A DNA stretch of 64,000 bases from an uncultured Acetatifactor sp. (GCA_910577235.1 CAJTMX010000005.1:74683-138682), one strand, 5' to 3'; positions 32,782-42,357 are shown, counted from the first letter of the stretch. Made by a program: numbers and translations. The notes: a model not told the origin generated them from the sequence alone.

Positions 32782-33151
32782 GGTCTCCTCTGTCTAAGGA
32801 CTTAATCAACAGCTCCGCTGTAGCCAGATTGGTCGCCAACGGGATATTGTGCATGTCGCACAGTTTCACCACATTGTTGACATCCGGCTCGTGTGACTTT
32901 GGGGTCAGCGGATCGCGCAGAAAGATGACCAGATCCATCTGATTGTGTTCGATCTGTGCACCGATCTGCTGTTCTCCTCCCAGATGACCGGCCAGGAACT
33001 TGTGAATATTCAGATTGGTCACCTCTTCTATCAGCCGCCCGGTGGTGCCGGTGGCATACAGTTCGTTCTTGTTCAGTATCCCCCGATACGCGATACAAAA
33101 ATTCTGCATCAGTTTTTTCTTCGCGTCATGCGCGATGAGTGCAATATTCAT
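32756..33151 (-). CDS. mgsA: Methylglyoxal synthase
   Basis: MgsA converts dihydroxyacetone phosphate to methylglyoxal and phosphate, a bypass that relieves sugar-phosphate stress. The 131-residue protein opens MNIALIAHDAKKKLM and contains LYATGTTGRLIEE, HLGGEQQIGA and LRDPLTPKSHEPDVN, all family signatures including the catalytic aspartates. It lies between rodA and dacA, overlapping the latter. Confidence 0.95.
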   Translation of the reverse strand: MNIALIAHDAKKKLMQNFCIAYRGILNKNELYATGTTGRLIEEVTNLNIHKFLAGHLGGEQQIGAQIEHNQMDLVIFLRDPLTPKSHEPDVNNVVKLCDMHNIPLATNLATAELLIKSLDRGDLEWREMYK

Positions 33152-33203
33152 ATCAAAACACCTCTCTCATACATTATTGCCTGGCCCCGGTCTGCCCAAA
33201 CAA

Positions 33204-34319
33204 CTATCTTTTGGCTTGCAGACGCACATTTAACACAAAACCCATGCCTATAAAAAGACTCATCAGAGAAGTCAGCCCATAACTTACAAAAGGCAGTGTC
33301 AAACCGGTGGTTGGCAGTATGAAAGTGGCCACCCCAATATTGATAAATGCCTGAACGCCCACCAGCCCCCCTACGCTGGCGGCTATGATCGTCCCTGCCG
33401 GGTCCCTGGCTCTGCGTGCCACATGAATGCACTCCAGGGCGATGAACGTTTCCAGCAGGATCACCGCGAGACTTCCCTTAAACCCGAACTCCTCCCCGAT
33501 CACGGCAAATATAAAGTCCGTCTGGGCCTCAGAGATAAAGTTTCCGTTCTTCACGGAGGTGATCTCGTTGTTCATATATCCCTTGCCGTTCAACATGCCG
33601 GAGGCAATGGCCGTCACCGAATTGAGCTGCTGATAGGCCGTGGTGGTTGCGTACTGTTCCGGATAGATAAACGCCAGAATTCGCCCTTTCTGGTTGTTTG
33701 TTAGTATCGTATTGCCGCTGTCAGGCTGCAGCGCCAGAGCCACCAGAAGAGCCAGAGCCGGTATGGCTGCGGCCAACACTCCGAATATGACCTTAAAACT
33801 CAGGCCCCCTGCAAACATGATGATACAGAACAGCGCCAGCATCACGATGCTGGTGGACAGATCCGGCTGCCTGTAGATCAAATACCAGGGAGCCGCCATC
33901 AACAATACGCACAGAGCGATGATCCGAAAAGTATTAAACTTCTCTATATGTTTCATAATAAACTGTGCGAAGAATAAAATCAACAAAATTTTTGCTGTCT
34001 CCGAAGGTTGGAAACGAAAGCCTCCGGGTATCTGAAACCAGCGCTGCGCGCCTTTTGTCTCATATCCCAGATAACGCACAAGCAAAAGTAGTACTAAATT
34101 CCCAACGTACATCAACCAATATAATTTCAACAGGACTGTGTAATCAAAAAAGGAAATAACCACCATCAAAAAGGTGCCTGCGATCACTCCGATCAGCTGT
34201 TTCTGCTGTACCGATTGCTGCGCGCTTCCCACCGCGAAAACTCCGATGGTGGAAAGCGCCAGAATCATCAGGATTAATTTAAAGTCATAATTTCTGATTC
34301 TATAGCCCTTGTTAAACAT
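33204..34319 (-). CDS. rodA: RodA-type SEDS peptidoglycan polymerase
   Basis: SEDS glycosyltransferase that polymerises lateral-wall peptidoglycan with PBP2. The 371-residue protein has about ten membrane helices and the SEDS features GAQRWFQIPGGFRFQPSETAKI (near 88-110), QPDLSTSIVM, and the late TGLTLPFVSYGLTSL (near 335-350). Its location beside minCDE, PBP2 and mreBCD favours RodA over FtsW. Confidence 0.94.
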   Translation of the reverse strand: MFNKGYRIRNYDFKLILMILALSTIGVFAVGSAQQSVQQKQLIGVIAGTFLMVVISFFDYTVLLKLYWLMYVGNLVLLLLVRYLGYETKGAQRWFQIPGGFRFQPSETAKILLILFFAQFIMKHIEKFNTFRIIALCVLLMAAPWYLIYRQPDLSTSIVMLALFCIIMFAGGLSFKVIFGVLAAAIPALALLVALALQPDSGNTILTNNQKGRILAFIYPEQYATTTAYQQLNSVTAIASGMLNGKGYMNNEITSVKNGNFISEAQTDFIFAVIGEEFGFKGSLAVILLETFIALECIHVARRARDPAGTIIAASVGGLVGVQAFINIGVATFILPTTGLTLPFVSYGLTSLMSLFIGMGFVLNVRLQAKR

Positions 34320-34349
34320 TCTATCAGATCCTCATGTATATCATAATTT

Positions 34350-34619
34350 TCAGACATTTTTGTTCAGATCCAATATGGGGATACTTGCGCTCAGCACAGG
34401 ATTGCGCATTCCTCTCTTGCCCTGATTTCCCATCTTGCCGATCTGTATGTCCATATTTCCGGTATCGATCTTCATGTACTTGGATATCACCTTGGCAATA
34501 TCCGTTTTTATCAGCTCCATCATCTCCGGAGAACAGTTGACCCTGTCAGAGATCAGCAGAATCTTCAGCCTGTCTTTGGCGACTTCGCGGGAGCTTTTTT
34601 TTCTGAAAAAAAATCTCAT
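34350..34619 (-). CDS. minE: Cell division topological specificity factor MinE
   Basis: MinE stimulates MinD ATPase and drives the Min oscillation. The sequence MRFFFRKKSSREVAKDRLKILLISDRVNCSPEMMELIKTDI shows the membrane-targeting start and the anti-MinCD region. I chose ATG 34619, giving 89 residues and a gap of 17 bases after minD; a longer frame upstream overlaps minD and is not credible. Confidence 0.95.
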   Translation of the reverse strand: MRFFFRKKSSREVAKDRLKILLISDRVNCSPEMMELIKTDIAKVISKYMKIDTGNMDIQIGKMGNQGKRGMRNPVLSASIPILDLNKNV

Positions 34620-34636
34620 GCTTAGAATGCCCCCTC

Positions 34637-35428
34637 TCATACCTTGTGGAAAATACCACTCACCCTTGTCCAGAAAGATATGGTCTTTTCCAGGTTCAAA
34701 AACGGAACCTCTCTGCCAAGTACGCGCTGGCATACGTTCTGGTATGCCATACCTGCCGGTGTGCCGGTGCCCACCAGAGGCTCCCCTTGATTGGTGCTGA
34801 TCACCACATTCTCGTCATCGGGGATAATGCCGATCAGCGGAACTGCCAGAATATCCACCACATCCGAGGAGGACATCATATCTCCTCTTCTCACCATATC
34901 CATGCGCAGCCGGTTGATGATCAGATCCATTTTCTGAAAACCGTTTGCTTCCAGCAGTCCGATGATGCGGTCCGCGTCCCGAATGGCGGAAACCTCCGGT
35001 GTGGTCACCACCAGCGCCCGGTCCGCCCCCGCTATGGCGTTCTGAAATCCCTGCTCGATCCCTGCCGGACAGTCCAGAATGATATAGTCAAACTGCTCTT
35101 TTAAGTGATCGATCACCTTTACCATCTGTCCGGGGGTGACAGCGCTCTTGTCCCGGGTCTGAGCGGACGGCATCAGATACAGTCCGGGGTTGCGCTTGTC
35201 CCGTATCAGCGCCTGTTTTACCCGGCAGCTCCCCTCCACCACATCCACCAGATTATACACGATCCGGTTTTCAAGACCCATGACCACGTCCAGATTGCGC
35301 AGTCCGATGTCTGTGTCTATGAGACAGACCTTTTTCCCCGCCTTTGCCAGACCTGTTCCAACGTTTGCGGATGTGGTGGTCTTACCCACACCGCCCTTCC
35401 CTGATGTGACGACAATTACTTCACTCAT
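34637..35428 (-). CDS. minD: Septum site-determining ATPase MinD
   Basis: MinD is the membrane-cycling ATPase that recruits MinC. The deviant Walker A GKGGVGKTT is at residues 10-18, DTDIGLRNLDVVMG follows near 38-51, and CPAGIEQGF near 120. The C-terminus (KTISFWTRVSGIFHKV) is the amphipathic membrane-targeting helix. The length of 263 residues is typical. Confidence 0.97.
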   Translation of the reverse strand: MSEVIVVTSGKGGVGKTTTSANVGTGLAKAGKKVCLIDTDIGLRNLDVVMGLENRIVYNLVDVVEGSCRVKQALIRDKRNPGLYLMPSAQTRDKSAVTPGQMVKVIDHLKEQFDYIILDCPAGIEQGFQNAIAGADRALVVTTPEVSAIRDADRIIGLLEANGFQKMDLIINRLRMDMVRRGDMMSSSDVVDILAVPLIGIIPDDENVVISTNQGEPLVGTGTPAGMAYQNVCQRVLGREVPFLNLEKTISFWTRVSGIFHKV

Positions 35429-35492
35429 GATACTTACCTCCGTTCTGCCATGTCTCTGGCAGCAATCATAATCGTCGCCCGGATATACCTAA

Positions 35493-35646
35493 GGAACTGT
35501 CCATTAATAACTTGTGCATTTGACTTGTCTAAATCCGCACAGTCTGCGTTGTCATCAGTCAGCGTACCCCGGTACGCCTCCCTCTTCCGCCTTGCCTGTA
35601 CGAATTTATCCTGCGTCATCTGCACAAGTTATTTTCGGACAGTTCC
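35493..35646. mobile_element. MITE-like fold-back element between minD and minC
   Basis: A 154-bp element whose ends are inverted repeats (GGAACTGTCC at 35493-35502 and GGACAGTTCC at 35637-35646); counting three mismatches, the terminal arms run to about 26 bp, each ending in an AATAACTTGTGCA-type stretch. The centre is the palindrome GCGTACC-CC-GGTACGC at 35562-35577, exactly midway, and internal matches (TGAC, TAAAT, CG.ACAG) show that the two halves are diverged inverted copies. TAA flanks both ends (35490-35492 and 35647-35649), a likely 3-bp target duplication. No transposase is encoded; a 63-codon minus-strand frame is within it. Confidence 0.8.
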
Positions 35647-36317
35647 TAAAAGGTGTCCAGTATCTCCTTGGTAAGCGGTTCCATGACAATCTTCTCGTTT
35701 TTTACATATGCGATCTTCGGCTGTACCTTAGAGCGGATTCCCCACTTTGTCTGTTTGTCGTTGCATTTGTATTTGAAATCGCCGATATTGATCCTCTCCG
35801 GCTCCATTTCAAGCGCTGCCACATAGGTTCCCTTGTTGCCGCCGGTTCCGGCGTAAGCCTCCCCGTACAGCCCTCCCAGGATGATTATATTCTGGGCGGA
35901 CATCACGGCGCAGCCCGGATTTACGTCCCCCAATATGATAATGCTGCTCTCTGTCTCCAATACCTCCCGGTTTTTCAGGGAGCCTTTGTGAAACTGTCCT
36001 TCGCTGCCTGCCGGGAGTTTCTCCTGTACTTTCTGGATCGCTTTGATATACCGTCTGTTGGTCTCCTCATCTTTGCCCACGATACAGATAAGGCTTAAAT
36101 CGCTGGACTGACGCACCACGTCTACCAGAGCCAGCTCCTGTTCATGATCCAGCCTGCGGCCTTCATAGGAAAGCGCTACGTCCGCATTGCCAAAAAAGCC
36201 GCGGGAGGCGCGAAGTTTGGCTGACAACTCTTCTGTGATCTGCTCAAAGGGCACTTCTTCCCTCATGATCAGATTGATACCGTTTTGATAGCTTTTGATC
36301 AATACTGCATCCTTCAT
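35646..36317 (-). CDS. minC: Septum site-determining protein MinC
   Basis: MinC blocks FtsZ assembly away from mid-cell. The N-terminal domain (MKDAVLIKSYQNGINLIMREE and later FGNADVALSYEGRRL) and the C-terminal beta-helix (IIILGDVNPGCAVMSAQNIIILGGLYGEAYAG near 130-165) are both clear in 223 residues. Its stop codon TAG shares its last base with the end of the fold-back element, while TTA precedes; the pre-insertion reading would also have ended in TAG. Confidence 0.94.
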   Translation of the reverse strand: MKDAVLIKSYQNGINLIMREEVPFEQITEELSAKLRASRGFFGNADVALSYEGRRLDHEQELALVDVVRQSSDLSLICIVGKDEETNRRYIKAIQKVQEKLPAGSEGQFHKGSLKNREVLETESSIIILGDVNPGCAVMSAQNIIILGGLYGEAYAGTGGNKGTYVAALEMEPERINIGDFKYKCNDKQTKWGIRSKVQPKIAYVKNEKIVMEPLTKEILDTF

Positions 36318-36332
36318 TGTCCCCTCCTGATA

Positions 36333-39209
36333 CTATATTTCATTGATCGTTACGCCGGCCTCGGGAGTGACTGCCATGCCGTCTATGATATCTTCCACGG
36401 GCTCCAGTCCGAAATAATAGGAGACCACATCCTTGGCTGTCTGCGCCGCGTAGTCCGAAGAATATCCGAAAGGTATCCTGACGGTGAAAGCGATCTCCGG
36501 GTTGTCATAGGGCGCGTAGCCCACAAAAAGCGCATGGTTGGGGCGGCTTGTGATCTGCTGCGCGGTACCGGTTTTGCCGGCCACGCTTACGGGCAGTTCG
36601 TTAAAATAGCTCTTCCCCTCTATCACCCGGCGCAGCCCCAGGCGAATGGAGTTCCAGTACTCCACAGGCATATCCACCGTACCCCGCAGGGACGGTTCCT
36701 GGCGCATCAGCACCTCGCCCTCCTTGTCCTGCACATGTTCCAGCAGTGTGAGATTGTAACAGTTTCCCCCGTTTGCCACCGTGGCCACATAGCGGTTGAG
36801 TCCCACGGCGGTAAAGCTGTTGGTACCCTGGCCGATGGCGGAGGGGATGGGCAATTCATCGGAAACAGACGGCTGTGATTCCTCGATCTCCACACCGGAC
36901 TTTTCCGTCAGACCGTACATCTCGGCATATTTCGCCAGCACATCCAGACCGTCCTGCGCAATATAACTGCCGCTCTTGGTGGCAAACCTGTATCCCATAT
37001 CATAGAAAAAGAAGTTACAGGAGTTCTGTATGGCCGCCGTCAGATCCAGAGAGCCGTGACCGCTGCGTCGCCAGCATCTCGGAGACGGCGTAACCTGGGT
37101 GTAGGAGCCGGTGCAGTTCACTTTGCTGCTCAGCGTGACTTCCCCCTCCATCAGCGCCGCTGTGGAGGACACCATCTTGAAAGTGGAACCGGGCGCCGCC
37201 GCGTACTGGGTGGCATAGTTGAGCATGGGGCTGGTCTTGTCTGCCAGCAGCTTGCTATAATATTCCGGGTCCACGGAGTTGGCCATCATATTGTTGTCAT
37301 AGCCCGGATAGGACACCAGGGCCAGCACATCGCCGGTGTCTACGTTGGTCACTACGATGGTGGCGGTACAGGGGTCCAGCGCCAGCTGAGCCGGTGTGAT
37401 ATTCATATAGAGTATCCGGTTTTTCATAAAGTCATATGCGGACATGCTGCCGTCATAAAGTTTCTCAATGTCTTCCTGAGGAATCTCAATGGCGCTTTGT
37501 TCGCACAGGATCTTACAGATCTGCCTGCCGCTTATCACATCGTTCTCTATCATAAAACGGTAGATCAGTTTCTGGAATTCCAGCTCGCCGTCCAGCGCCT
37601 CAAAGATATAGTCGCATATCCCATTATATATTTCCGCGGAGTCCGCATATTGCTGTTCAATATGCAGCTTGTCCACATCTATCCAGTTGGAGGCAATACA
37701 GTGGTTCAAATATTCGTGCAGACTGATCACCTCGTCTCTGGACCAGGCCAGGTGCACGGGGTCCTCGCGGTCTAGCAGCGAGGAGTCGATGATACCGTTC
37801 TCCCGCAATATATCATTTACAAGGTAGAGCTGGTACATCTTGTACTCCAGCGACAGTTTATTATAGGGAGTTTTTTTCTGCTGCAATTCGTCTGCCAGAC
37901 GCTGGTAGGTCTTCTCCCGGTATTCCAGATATTTATCATAGACTTCCCGCTCGGTGTCGCCGGCATTTTCCCCGCCAAAATGCGTGATATCAATGACGCT
38001 GTTGTTGATGGTGGCAAAGTATACGTCATAAATGGGAATCTTAAGGTCTCCGTTTGTGACCTCGGGGGCCTCTCTGGCATTGATGATCTTGTCCAACAGG
38101 ATACCGGCGATATGCTGTTCCAGGATCTTGTAGCAGCTGATCTGCAGATCCATATCGATGGTCAGATACACATCATTGCCTGCCTGGGCCTCCTGACGGT
38201 CCAAAATGCTGATCACTTTGCCCGTGTTGTCCACACATACAGTCTCGGAGCCCTTTACCCCCTGCAAAGTGGTTTCCATGGATTTCTCAATACCGCTCTT
38301 ACCCACCACGTCATTGCTGGTATAGCGCTCTCCGGTGCCGCCGTCAGCCAGATCCTGCTCATTTAGGCTTGATAGCTCCTCCGAATCGATCTTGCCGGTA
38401 TATCCCAGGATATGGGCGAAATATACGCTCTCGTTGTATCTGCGCACCGTGTCTTCCACGATGGAGACGCCGGCCAGCTGATCCAGATTCTCCATGATGA
38501 CGGCCACAGTCTCGGCGCTCACATCCTTTGCCACCGTGGTGCCGATATATTTGCGGTAGCTGGTAAGGTGCATGGCGTATCGTATGTTCATCATCTTTAG
38601 GAATTCCTCGTCGGTATAACCCTCTCCCGCCAGAAATTCGCTTTTGCTGTCGTTTTCCACAGCATACTTGCCGATGCCAAAACGTTTGCCCAGATAGTCC
38701 AGCACCTCCTGGGGCGTGGCCGTACGCTCCTCGTCCTCCAGCTTGTCGATGGTAGTATGTCCATAGACGTCCGCCAGAAAGCGCAGAAGTCTGTTTCCGG
38801 ACACATTGTAGACGAAATTGCCGTGTTCATCCAGCACGATATTAAAATCCGTGATAATGTGGTCGCCGTTTTTTTCAATCTTCCGTATCAGATCATAGAC
38901 GGTGGCATTGAGTTCCCTGTTTTTGTTGGAACTGTTTTCATACACATCCTCTATTTTGACCGAATAAGCCAGTTCATCATAGGCCAGGATATTGCCGTCC
39001 CGGTCTCTGATACTGCCCCGGGAGCAGGCGATATCCCGGGTCTTCTCGGTCTCCAGCATAAAATTGTCCAGATATTCCTGTCCGTGTACGATCTGCAACA
39101 CAAAACAGCGGTATATCAATATGCCTCCAAGCAGACCGAATAAAATGGTCATCAGCGTCAGCCGGCTGGTAAAAAAGTTGATGATATCTTCCTTCAGCTT
39201 GTCAAACAA
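36333..39209 (-). CDS. mrdA: Penicillin-binding protein 2 (class B), long form
   Basis: Class B transpeptidase of the elongation machinery. An N-terminal membrane helix (LMTILFGLLGGILIYRCFVL, about 17-37) is followed by the dimerisation domain and the transpeptidase domain with S675TFK678, SCN near 735 and KTGTAQQ near 883. At 958 residues it is about 250-300 residues longer than usual PBP2; the extra sequence lies between about 360 and 640 and contains a charged helical region. It overlaps mreD by 8 bases. Confidence 0.93.
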   Translation of the reverse strand: MFDKLKEDIINFFTSRLTLMTILFGLLGGILIYRCFVLQIVHGQEYLDNFMLETEKTRDIACSRGSIRDRDGNILAYDELAYSVKIEDVYENSSNKNRELNATVYDLIRKIEKNGDHIITDFNIVLDEHGNFVYNVSGNRLLRFLADVYGHTTIDKLEDEERTATPQEVLDYLGKRFGIGKYAVENDSKSEFLAGEGYTDEEFLKMMNIRYAMHLTSYRKYIGTTVAKDVSAETVAVIMENLDQLAGVSIVEDTVRRYNESVYFAHILGYTGKIDSEELSSLNEQDLADGGTGERYTSNDVVGKSGIEKSMETTLQGVKGSETVCVDNTGKVISILDRQEAQAGNDVYLTIDMDLQISCYKILEQHIAGILLDKIINAREAPEVTNGDLKIPIYDVYFATINNSVIDITHFGGENAGDTEREVYDKYLEYREKTYQRLADELQQKKTPYNKLSLEYKMYQLYLVNDILRENGIIDSSLLDREDPVHLAWSRDEVISLHEYLNHCIASNWIDVDKLHIEQQYADSAEIYNGICDYIFEALDGELEFQKLIYRFMIENDVISGRQICKILCEQSAIEIPQEDIEKLYDGSMSAYDFMKNRILYMNITPAQLALDPCTATIVVTNVDTGDVLALVSYPGYDNNMMANSVDPEYYSKLLADKTSPMLNYATQYAAAPGSTFKMVSSTAALMEGEVTLSSKVNCTGSYTQVTPSPRCWRRSGHGSLDLTAAIQNSCNFFFYDMGYRFATKSGSYIAQDGLDVLAKYAEMYGLTEKSGVEIEESQPSVSDELPIPSAIGQGTNSFTAVGLNRYVATVANGGNCYNLTLLEHVQDKEGEVLMRQEPSLRGTVDMPVEYWNSIRLGLRRVIEGKSYFNELPVSVAGKTGTAQQITSRPNHALFVGYAPYDNPEIAFTVRIPFGYSSDYAAQTAKDVVSYYFGLEPVEDIIDGMAVTPEAGVTINEI

Positions 39210-39720
39210 ATTTCTTCGCTCTCTTTCTCTCGAATGCCTCCAGCCGGTTATTGACGAACAGGGCCAGAGGATACAGCAGACAGGTCACAACAATGGTATA
39301 TACGGTCTCCGGCAGGATCACGGTCCCCAGATAAAACGGGAAGTTCAGTCTGCCTCTCAGCAAAAACAGCAGCACATAACAGACCATGCCGTAGGACAGA
39401 TCGCTGACAGTGATCAGCGCCAGAGGAAGTTTGATATCTTCAGGATAGAATATCTTGCAGAATTTTCCGTTCAGAAAGCCGATATACATATATACCAGCG
39501 CATGGAATCCAAGCATATCCGCAAAGAAAATATCACATAACAATCCCGAAAAGAATCCGATCAGCAGACCTTCTTTCTCCCCGCGCATAAAGCCGAAGGA
39601 GGAGGTCAGCACGATCAGCAGATTTGGCACGATCCCCGCAAAAGCCAGGCTGCGGAACAGAGTAACCTGCAGCAGAAAACAGAACAGGATCATCACCGCC
39701 GTGGTTATTTTTCTAAGCAT
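39202..39720 (-). CDS. mreD: Rod shape-determining protein MreD
   Basis: A 172-residue membrane protein with five or six predicted helices. MreD is poorly conserved, but the position between mreC and PBP2, the overlaps of 8 bases on both sides, and the pattern of FRSLAFAGIVPNLLIVLTSSFGFMRGEKEGLLIGFFSGLLCDIFF support it. It links MreC and PBP2 in the elongasome. Confidence 0.9.
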   Translation of the reverse strand: MLRKITTAVMILFCFLLQVTLFRSLAFAGIVPNLLIVLTSSFGFMRGEKEGLLIGFFSGLLCDIFFADMLGFHALVYMYIGFLNGKFCKIFYPEDIKLPLALITVSDLSYGMVCYVLLFLLRGRLNFPFYLGTVILPETVYTIVVTCLLYPLALFVNNRLEAFERKRAKKFV

Positions 39721-40585
39721 CTTCCATCTCCCATTTCATATCCGTGATCACCAGCACTTCCTCCAGATGCTCAAAATCTACGGCGGGTGTCAATAAACCG
39801 GATTTGGTCAGATTGTTGGAGTCCCTGTTAATGGTATGTATCGTACCGATCAGAATATTGGGCAGATACCTGTCACTGATATGGGACGTAACTACTTTGT
39901 CACCTACCACCACGTTGTCCTGACTGTCTATCAGCTGGCTGAAACGGATAACGCCGTCATGCATGGCCTGCAGATCCCCTGACACGATCATTGTGTCGGA
40001 AGAGCTCAGCGTCTTGGCGGACACATTGGAATTGTCCGCAATGACGGAGGTGACCCTGGCCCAGTTGGGCCCCACCTCGCTGACACGGCCCACCAGGCCG
40101 CCGCTGGCGATAACGTTCATATTGATCTCCAGACCGTTGTCCGTTCCCTTATCTATCAGAAAAGTCGAGTACCAGTTCCCGCTGTCCCGGGCAATGATCC
40201 TGGCCCCCACTTTGTGGTATTCGTCATATTGGTTGTCCAGCTGGTACAGTTCCCGCAGGCGGCTGAGCTCCGATTTTTCCTGCTGAAGCAGTGTGTTCTC
40301 CACCAAAAGCTCATCCACCTGTTGCTGCAGCCGCACATTTTCCTCCAGCAGCTGGCGGATCTGCACCAATTCGTCCTTGCGCCCCGAGAGCCAGCTGCCC
40401 ATCTTACTGATCCCCTGCTGAAAAGGAACCACAATATAACCCACCGCTGCGTTCAGCGGCCGGTTGAATATATCGGTGCTGAACGTCAACGCCATCAGCA
40501 CGGTACACAGACAGGTTAAAGCAAAAAGGAGATATTTACTCGGTATCGTAAATTTCTCCCCCTTTTTTTTGATCACTGGGCTCAT
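39713..40585 (-). CDS. mreC: Rod shape-determining protein MreC
   Basis: MreC is a single-pass membrane protein that scaffolds PBP2. The helix at about 17-36 is followed by a coiled coil (about 65-115, QIRQLLEENVRLQQQVDELLVENTLLQQEKSEL) and the beta-rich extracytoplasmic part (GARIIARDSGNWYSTFLIDKGTDNGLEINMNVIASGGLVGRVSEVG). The length of 290 residues is normal. It overlaps mreD and mreB. Confidence 0.95.
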   Translation of the reverse strand: MSPVIKKKGEKFTIPSKYLLFALTCLCTVLMALTFSTDIFNRPLNAAVGYIVVPFQQGISKMGSWLSGRKDELVQIRQLLEENVRLQQQVDELLVENTLLQQEKSELSRLRELYQLDNQYDEYHKVGARIIARDSGNWYSTFLIDKGTDNGLEINMNVIASGGLVGRVSEVGPNWARVTSVIADNSNVSAKTLSSSDTMIVSGDLQAMHDGVIRFSQLIDSQDNVVVGDKVVTSHISDRYLPNILIGTIHTINRDSNNLTKSGLLTPAVDFEHLEEVLVITDMKWEMEDA

Positions 40586-41592
40586 TTACTCATCCCTTCA
40601 ATCGCATACGCTACGGTTTTATAGTTGTCCTCGTTAATGATTTTGGACAAGCCCAGAGCCACGCTGGTCATGGGGCTGTCCGAGACGTTGACCTTCAGGC
40701 CCGTGCCCTGACTGAGACGCTCCGCCAGATGGCTGGTCTGAGACGCGCCGCCGGTGAGATAAACGCCGTTGCGATAGATGTCCGCCGCCAGTTCGGGAGG
40801 CGTTCTCTCCAGAATCACCTTCACATTATCCACAATGGTGTTAAAATGCTCCTCCAGAGAGTCCACCACCAGCTGGGTGGGAATCTCCCGCTCCACAGGC
40901 AGCCCTGTCACGATATCCCGCCCGTAGACCACGGCTCCCTGCCTGTCCTCCTCCAGCTTAAACAGGGACATCTTGACAGCTTCCGCCGTCTTGCCGCCTA
41001 TGATCAGGCTGAACTCCCGGCGCACGGCGGAGCGGATCGCCTCGTCAAACTTCACTCCGCCCACTTTGATCAAACGGCTCAGAACGATACCGCCCAGAGA
41101 TAAAATGGAGATCTCCGTAGTCTCAAAGCCTACGTTTACAACGATGACACCCTGGGAGTTTTTGACGTCTATTCCCATTCCCAGACCGTCCGCCACGGCT
41201 TTTTCCACCACCATGATCTTGCGGGCCTTCATATTGGCGTCCCTGACCAGATCGTAAAACGCTCTCTTCTCCACCTCCGTCACATCCGTGGGAACCGCGA
41301 TAAAATAATCGGCTGGCAGAGTCTTACCCTTTTGAATATCCCCGATAAAATACCGAATCAGGGTCTCCATATTTTTGATATCGGCGATAACGCCATTGGA
41401 AAGCGGATAAGATATATGAATATTTGCCGGCGCTTTCTCATACATTTCAAAAGCGGAATCACCGTAGGCAAAGAGAGTGTTTTTGTTTTCGATGGCGATC
41501 ATATTTTTTTCTACAAAGATATTGTCGTCATTTCTGCTGTAGATTTTGATATTGTTGGTACCCAGGTCGATACCGAATGCGTTGTTTGCCAT
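40582..41592 (-). CDS. mreB: Actin-like cell-shape protein MreB
   Basis: MreB forms membrane filaments that orient wall synthesis. The actin-fold nucleotide motifs are visible: FGIDLGTNNIKIYS near residue 6-19 and the late GVYLTGGASQTSHLAERL near 287. The sequence resembles the MreB/Mbl group; the exact paralogue (MreB, Mbl or MreBH) is not decided. It heads the mreBCD-PBP2 run and overlaps mreC by 4 bases. Confidence 0.93.
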   Translation of the reverse strand: MANNAFGIDLGTNNIKIYSRNDDNIFVEKNMIAIENKNTLFAYGDSAFEMYEKAPANIHISYPLSNGVIADIKNMETLIRYFIGDIQKGKTLPADYFIAVPTDVTEVEKRAFYDLVRDANMKARKIMVVEKAVADGLGMGIDVKNSQGVIVVNVGFETTEISILSLGGIVLSRLIKVGGVKFDEAIRSAVRREFSLIIGGKTAEAVKMSLFKLEEDRQGAVVYGRDIVTGLPVEREIPTQLVVDSLEEHFNTIVDNVKVILERTPPELAADIYRNGVYLTGGASQTSHLAERLSQGTGLKVNVSDSPMTSVALGLSKIINEDNYKTVAYAIEGMSK

Positions 41593-41620
41593 ATAACTGG
41601 CCCCCTTTTAATGATGTATA

Positions 41621-42313
41621 TTACGGTATAAGTTTTTCTTCCCGGAAACTCATATATTTATTGTCTCCGATAATGATATGGTCCAGCAGCGGAATCCCCA
41701 GCATCTGTCCAATTCCCGCCAATTCTCCGGTCAGCTGGGCATCCGCCTTGCTGGGTGTGGGATCGCCGCTGGGATGGTTGTGTATCAGAATGATGCTGAC
41801 AGCCTGATTCTTCAGCGCTTCCATAAAAATCTCTCTCGGAGAGATCAGGGACATGGTGGCGCTGCCGTTTGAAAGCATGGTATCCTGAAGCAGTCTGCTC
41901 TTGGCGTCCACCGACGCCAACACCACGCACTCGGTCTTTCTGTGCCGCAGCCGCTCCATATAATAAGCGGCCACCGTGCCCGGCCTTTGCAGGCAAATGC
42001 GCTCCCTGGCCGTTGCGGACGCGATCCGCTGGGATAACTCCGTGATGCATTTCAGCTTTACGGCCTTCACTTCCCCTATGCCGTTTATCTGCATTAAACG
42101 CTCAATGGGGATGTCGTGCAGCCCCAGCAGCCCCTCCCTGGACGGCTCCGCCAGCGCAAGCACCTCCTGCGCCAGTTCCAGAGCGCTTTTATCCCGGGTG
42201 CCCGTCCGCAGGATGATTGCCAGAAGTTCGCTTTCCGTCAGGCTCTCAGGCCCGAAACGCAAGAATTTCTCATAGGGTAGATTCTCACGCTTTACCTTAT
42301 TCAGTTGATCCAT
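41621..42313 (-). CDS. radC: RadC-family JAB/MPN-domain protein
   Basis: RadC-like protein with a helix-hairpin-helix-type N-terminal part (DIPIERLMQINGIGEVKAVKLKCITEL near 65-90) and a C-terminal JAMM metal-protease-like domain. The metal motif HNHPSGDPTPSKAD lies near residue 178-191. Despite the name, a direct DNA-repair activity has not been established for the family. It sits before mreB, the classical arrangement. Confidence 0.94.
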   Translation of the reverse strand: MDQLNKVKRENLPYEKFLRFGPESLTESELLAIILRTGTRDKSALELAQEVLALAEPSREGLLGLHDIPIERLMQINGIGEVKAVKLKCITELSQRIASATARERICLQRPGTVAAYYMERLRHRKTECVVLASVDAKSRLLQDTMLSNGSATMSLISPREIFMEALKNQAVSIILIHNHPSGDPTPSKADAQLTGELAGIGQMLGIPLLDHIIIGDNKYMSFREEKLIP

Positions 42314-42357
42314 TGTCCTCCCGTCCGCCCTTTCCCAATATGCGGTCCCGCGCAGGA

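Noticed and set aside
35434..35625. A 63-codon minus-strand frame between minC and minD
   Set aside because: It lies mostly inside the fold-back element and has the composition of the element, so it is probably not a gene, though such frames recur when the element is multicopy.
37056..37775. A 239-codon plus-strand frame inside the PBP2 gene
   Set aside because: It is antisense to the transpeptidase region, and its sequence has no family features.
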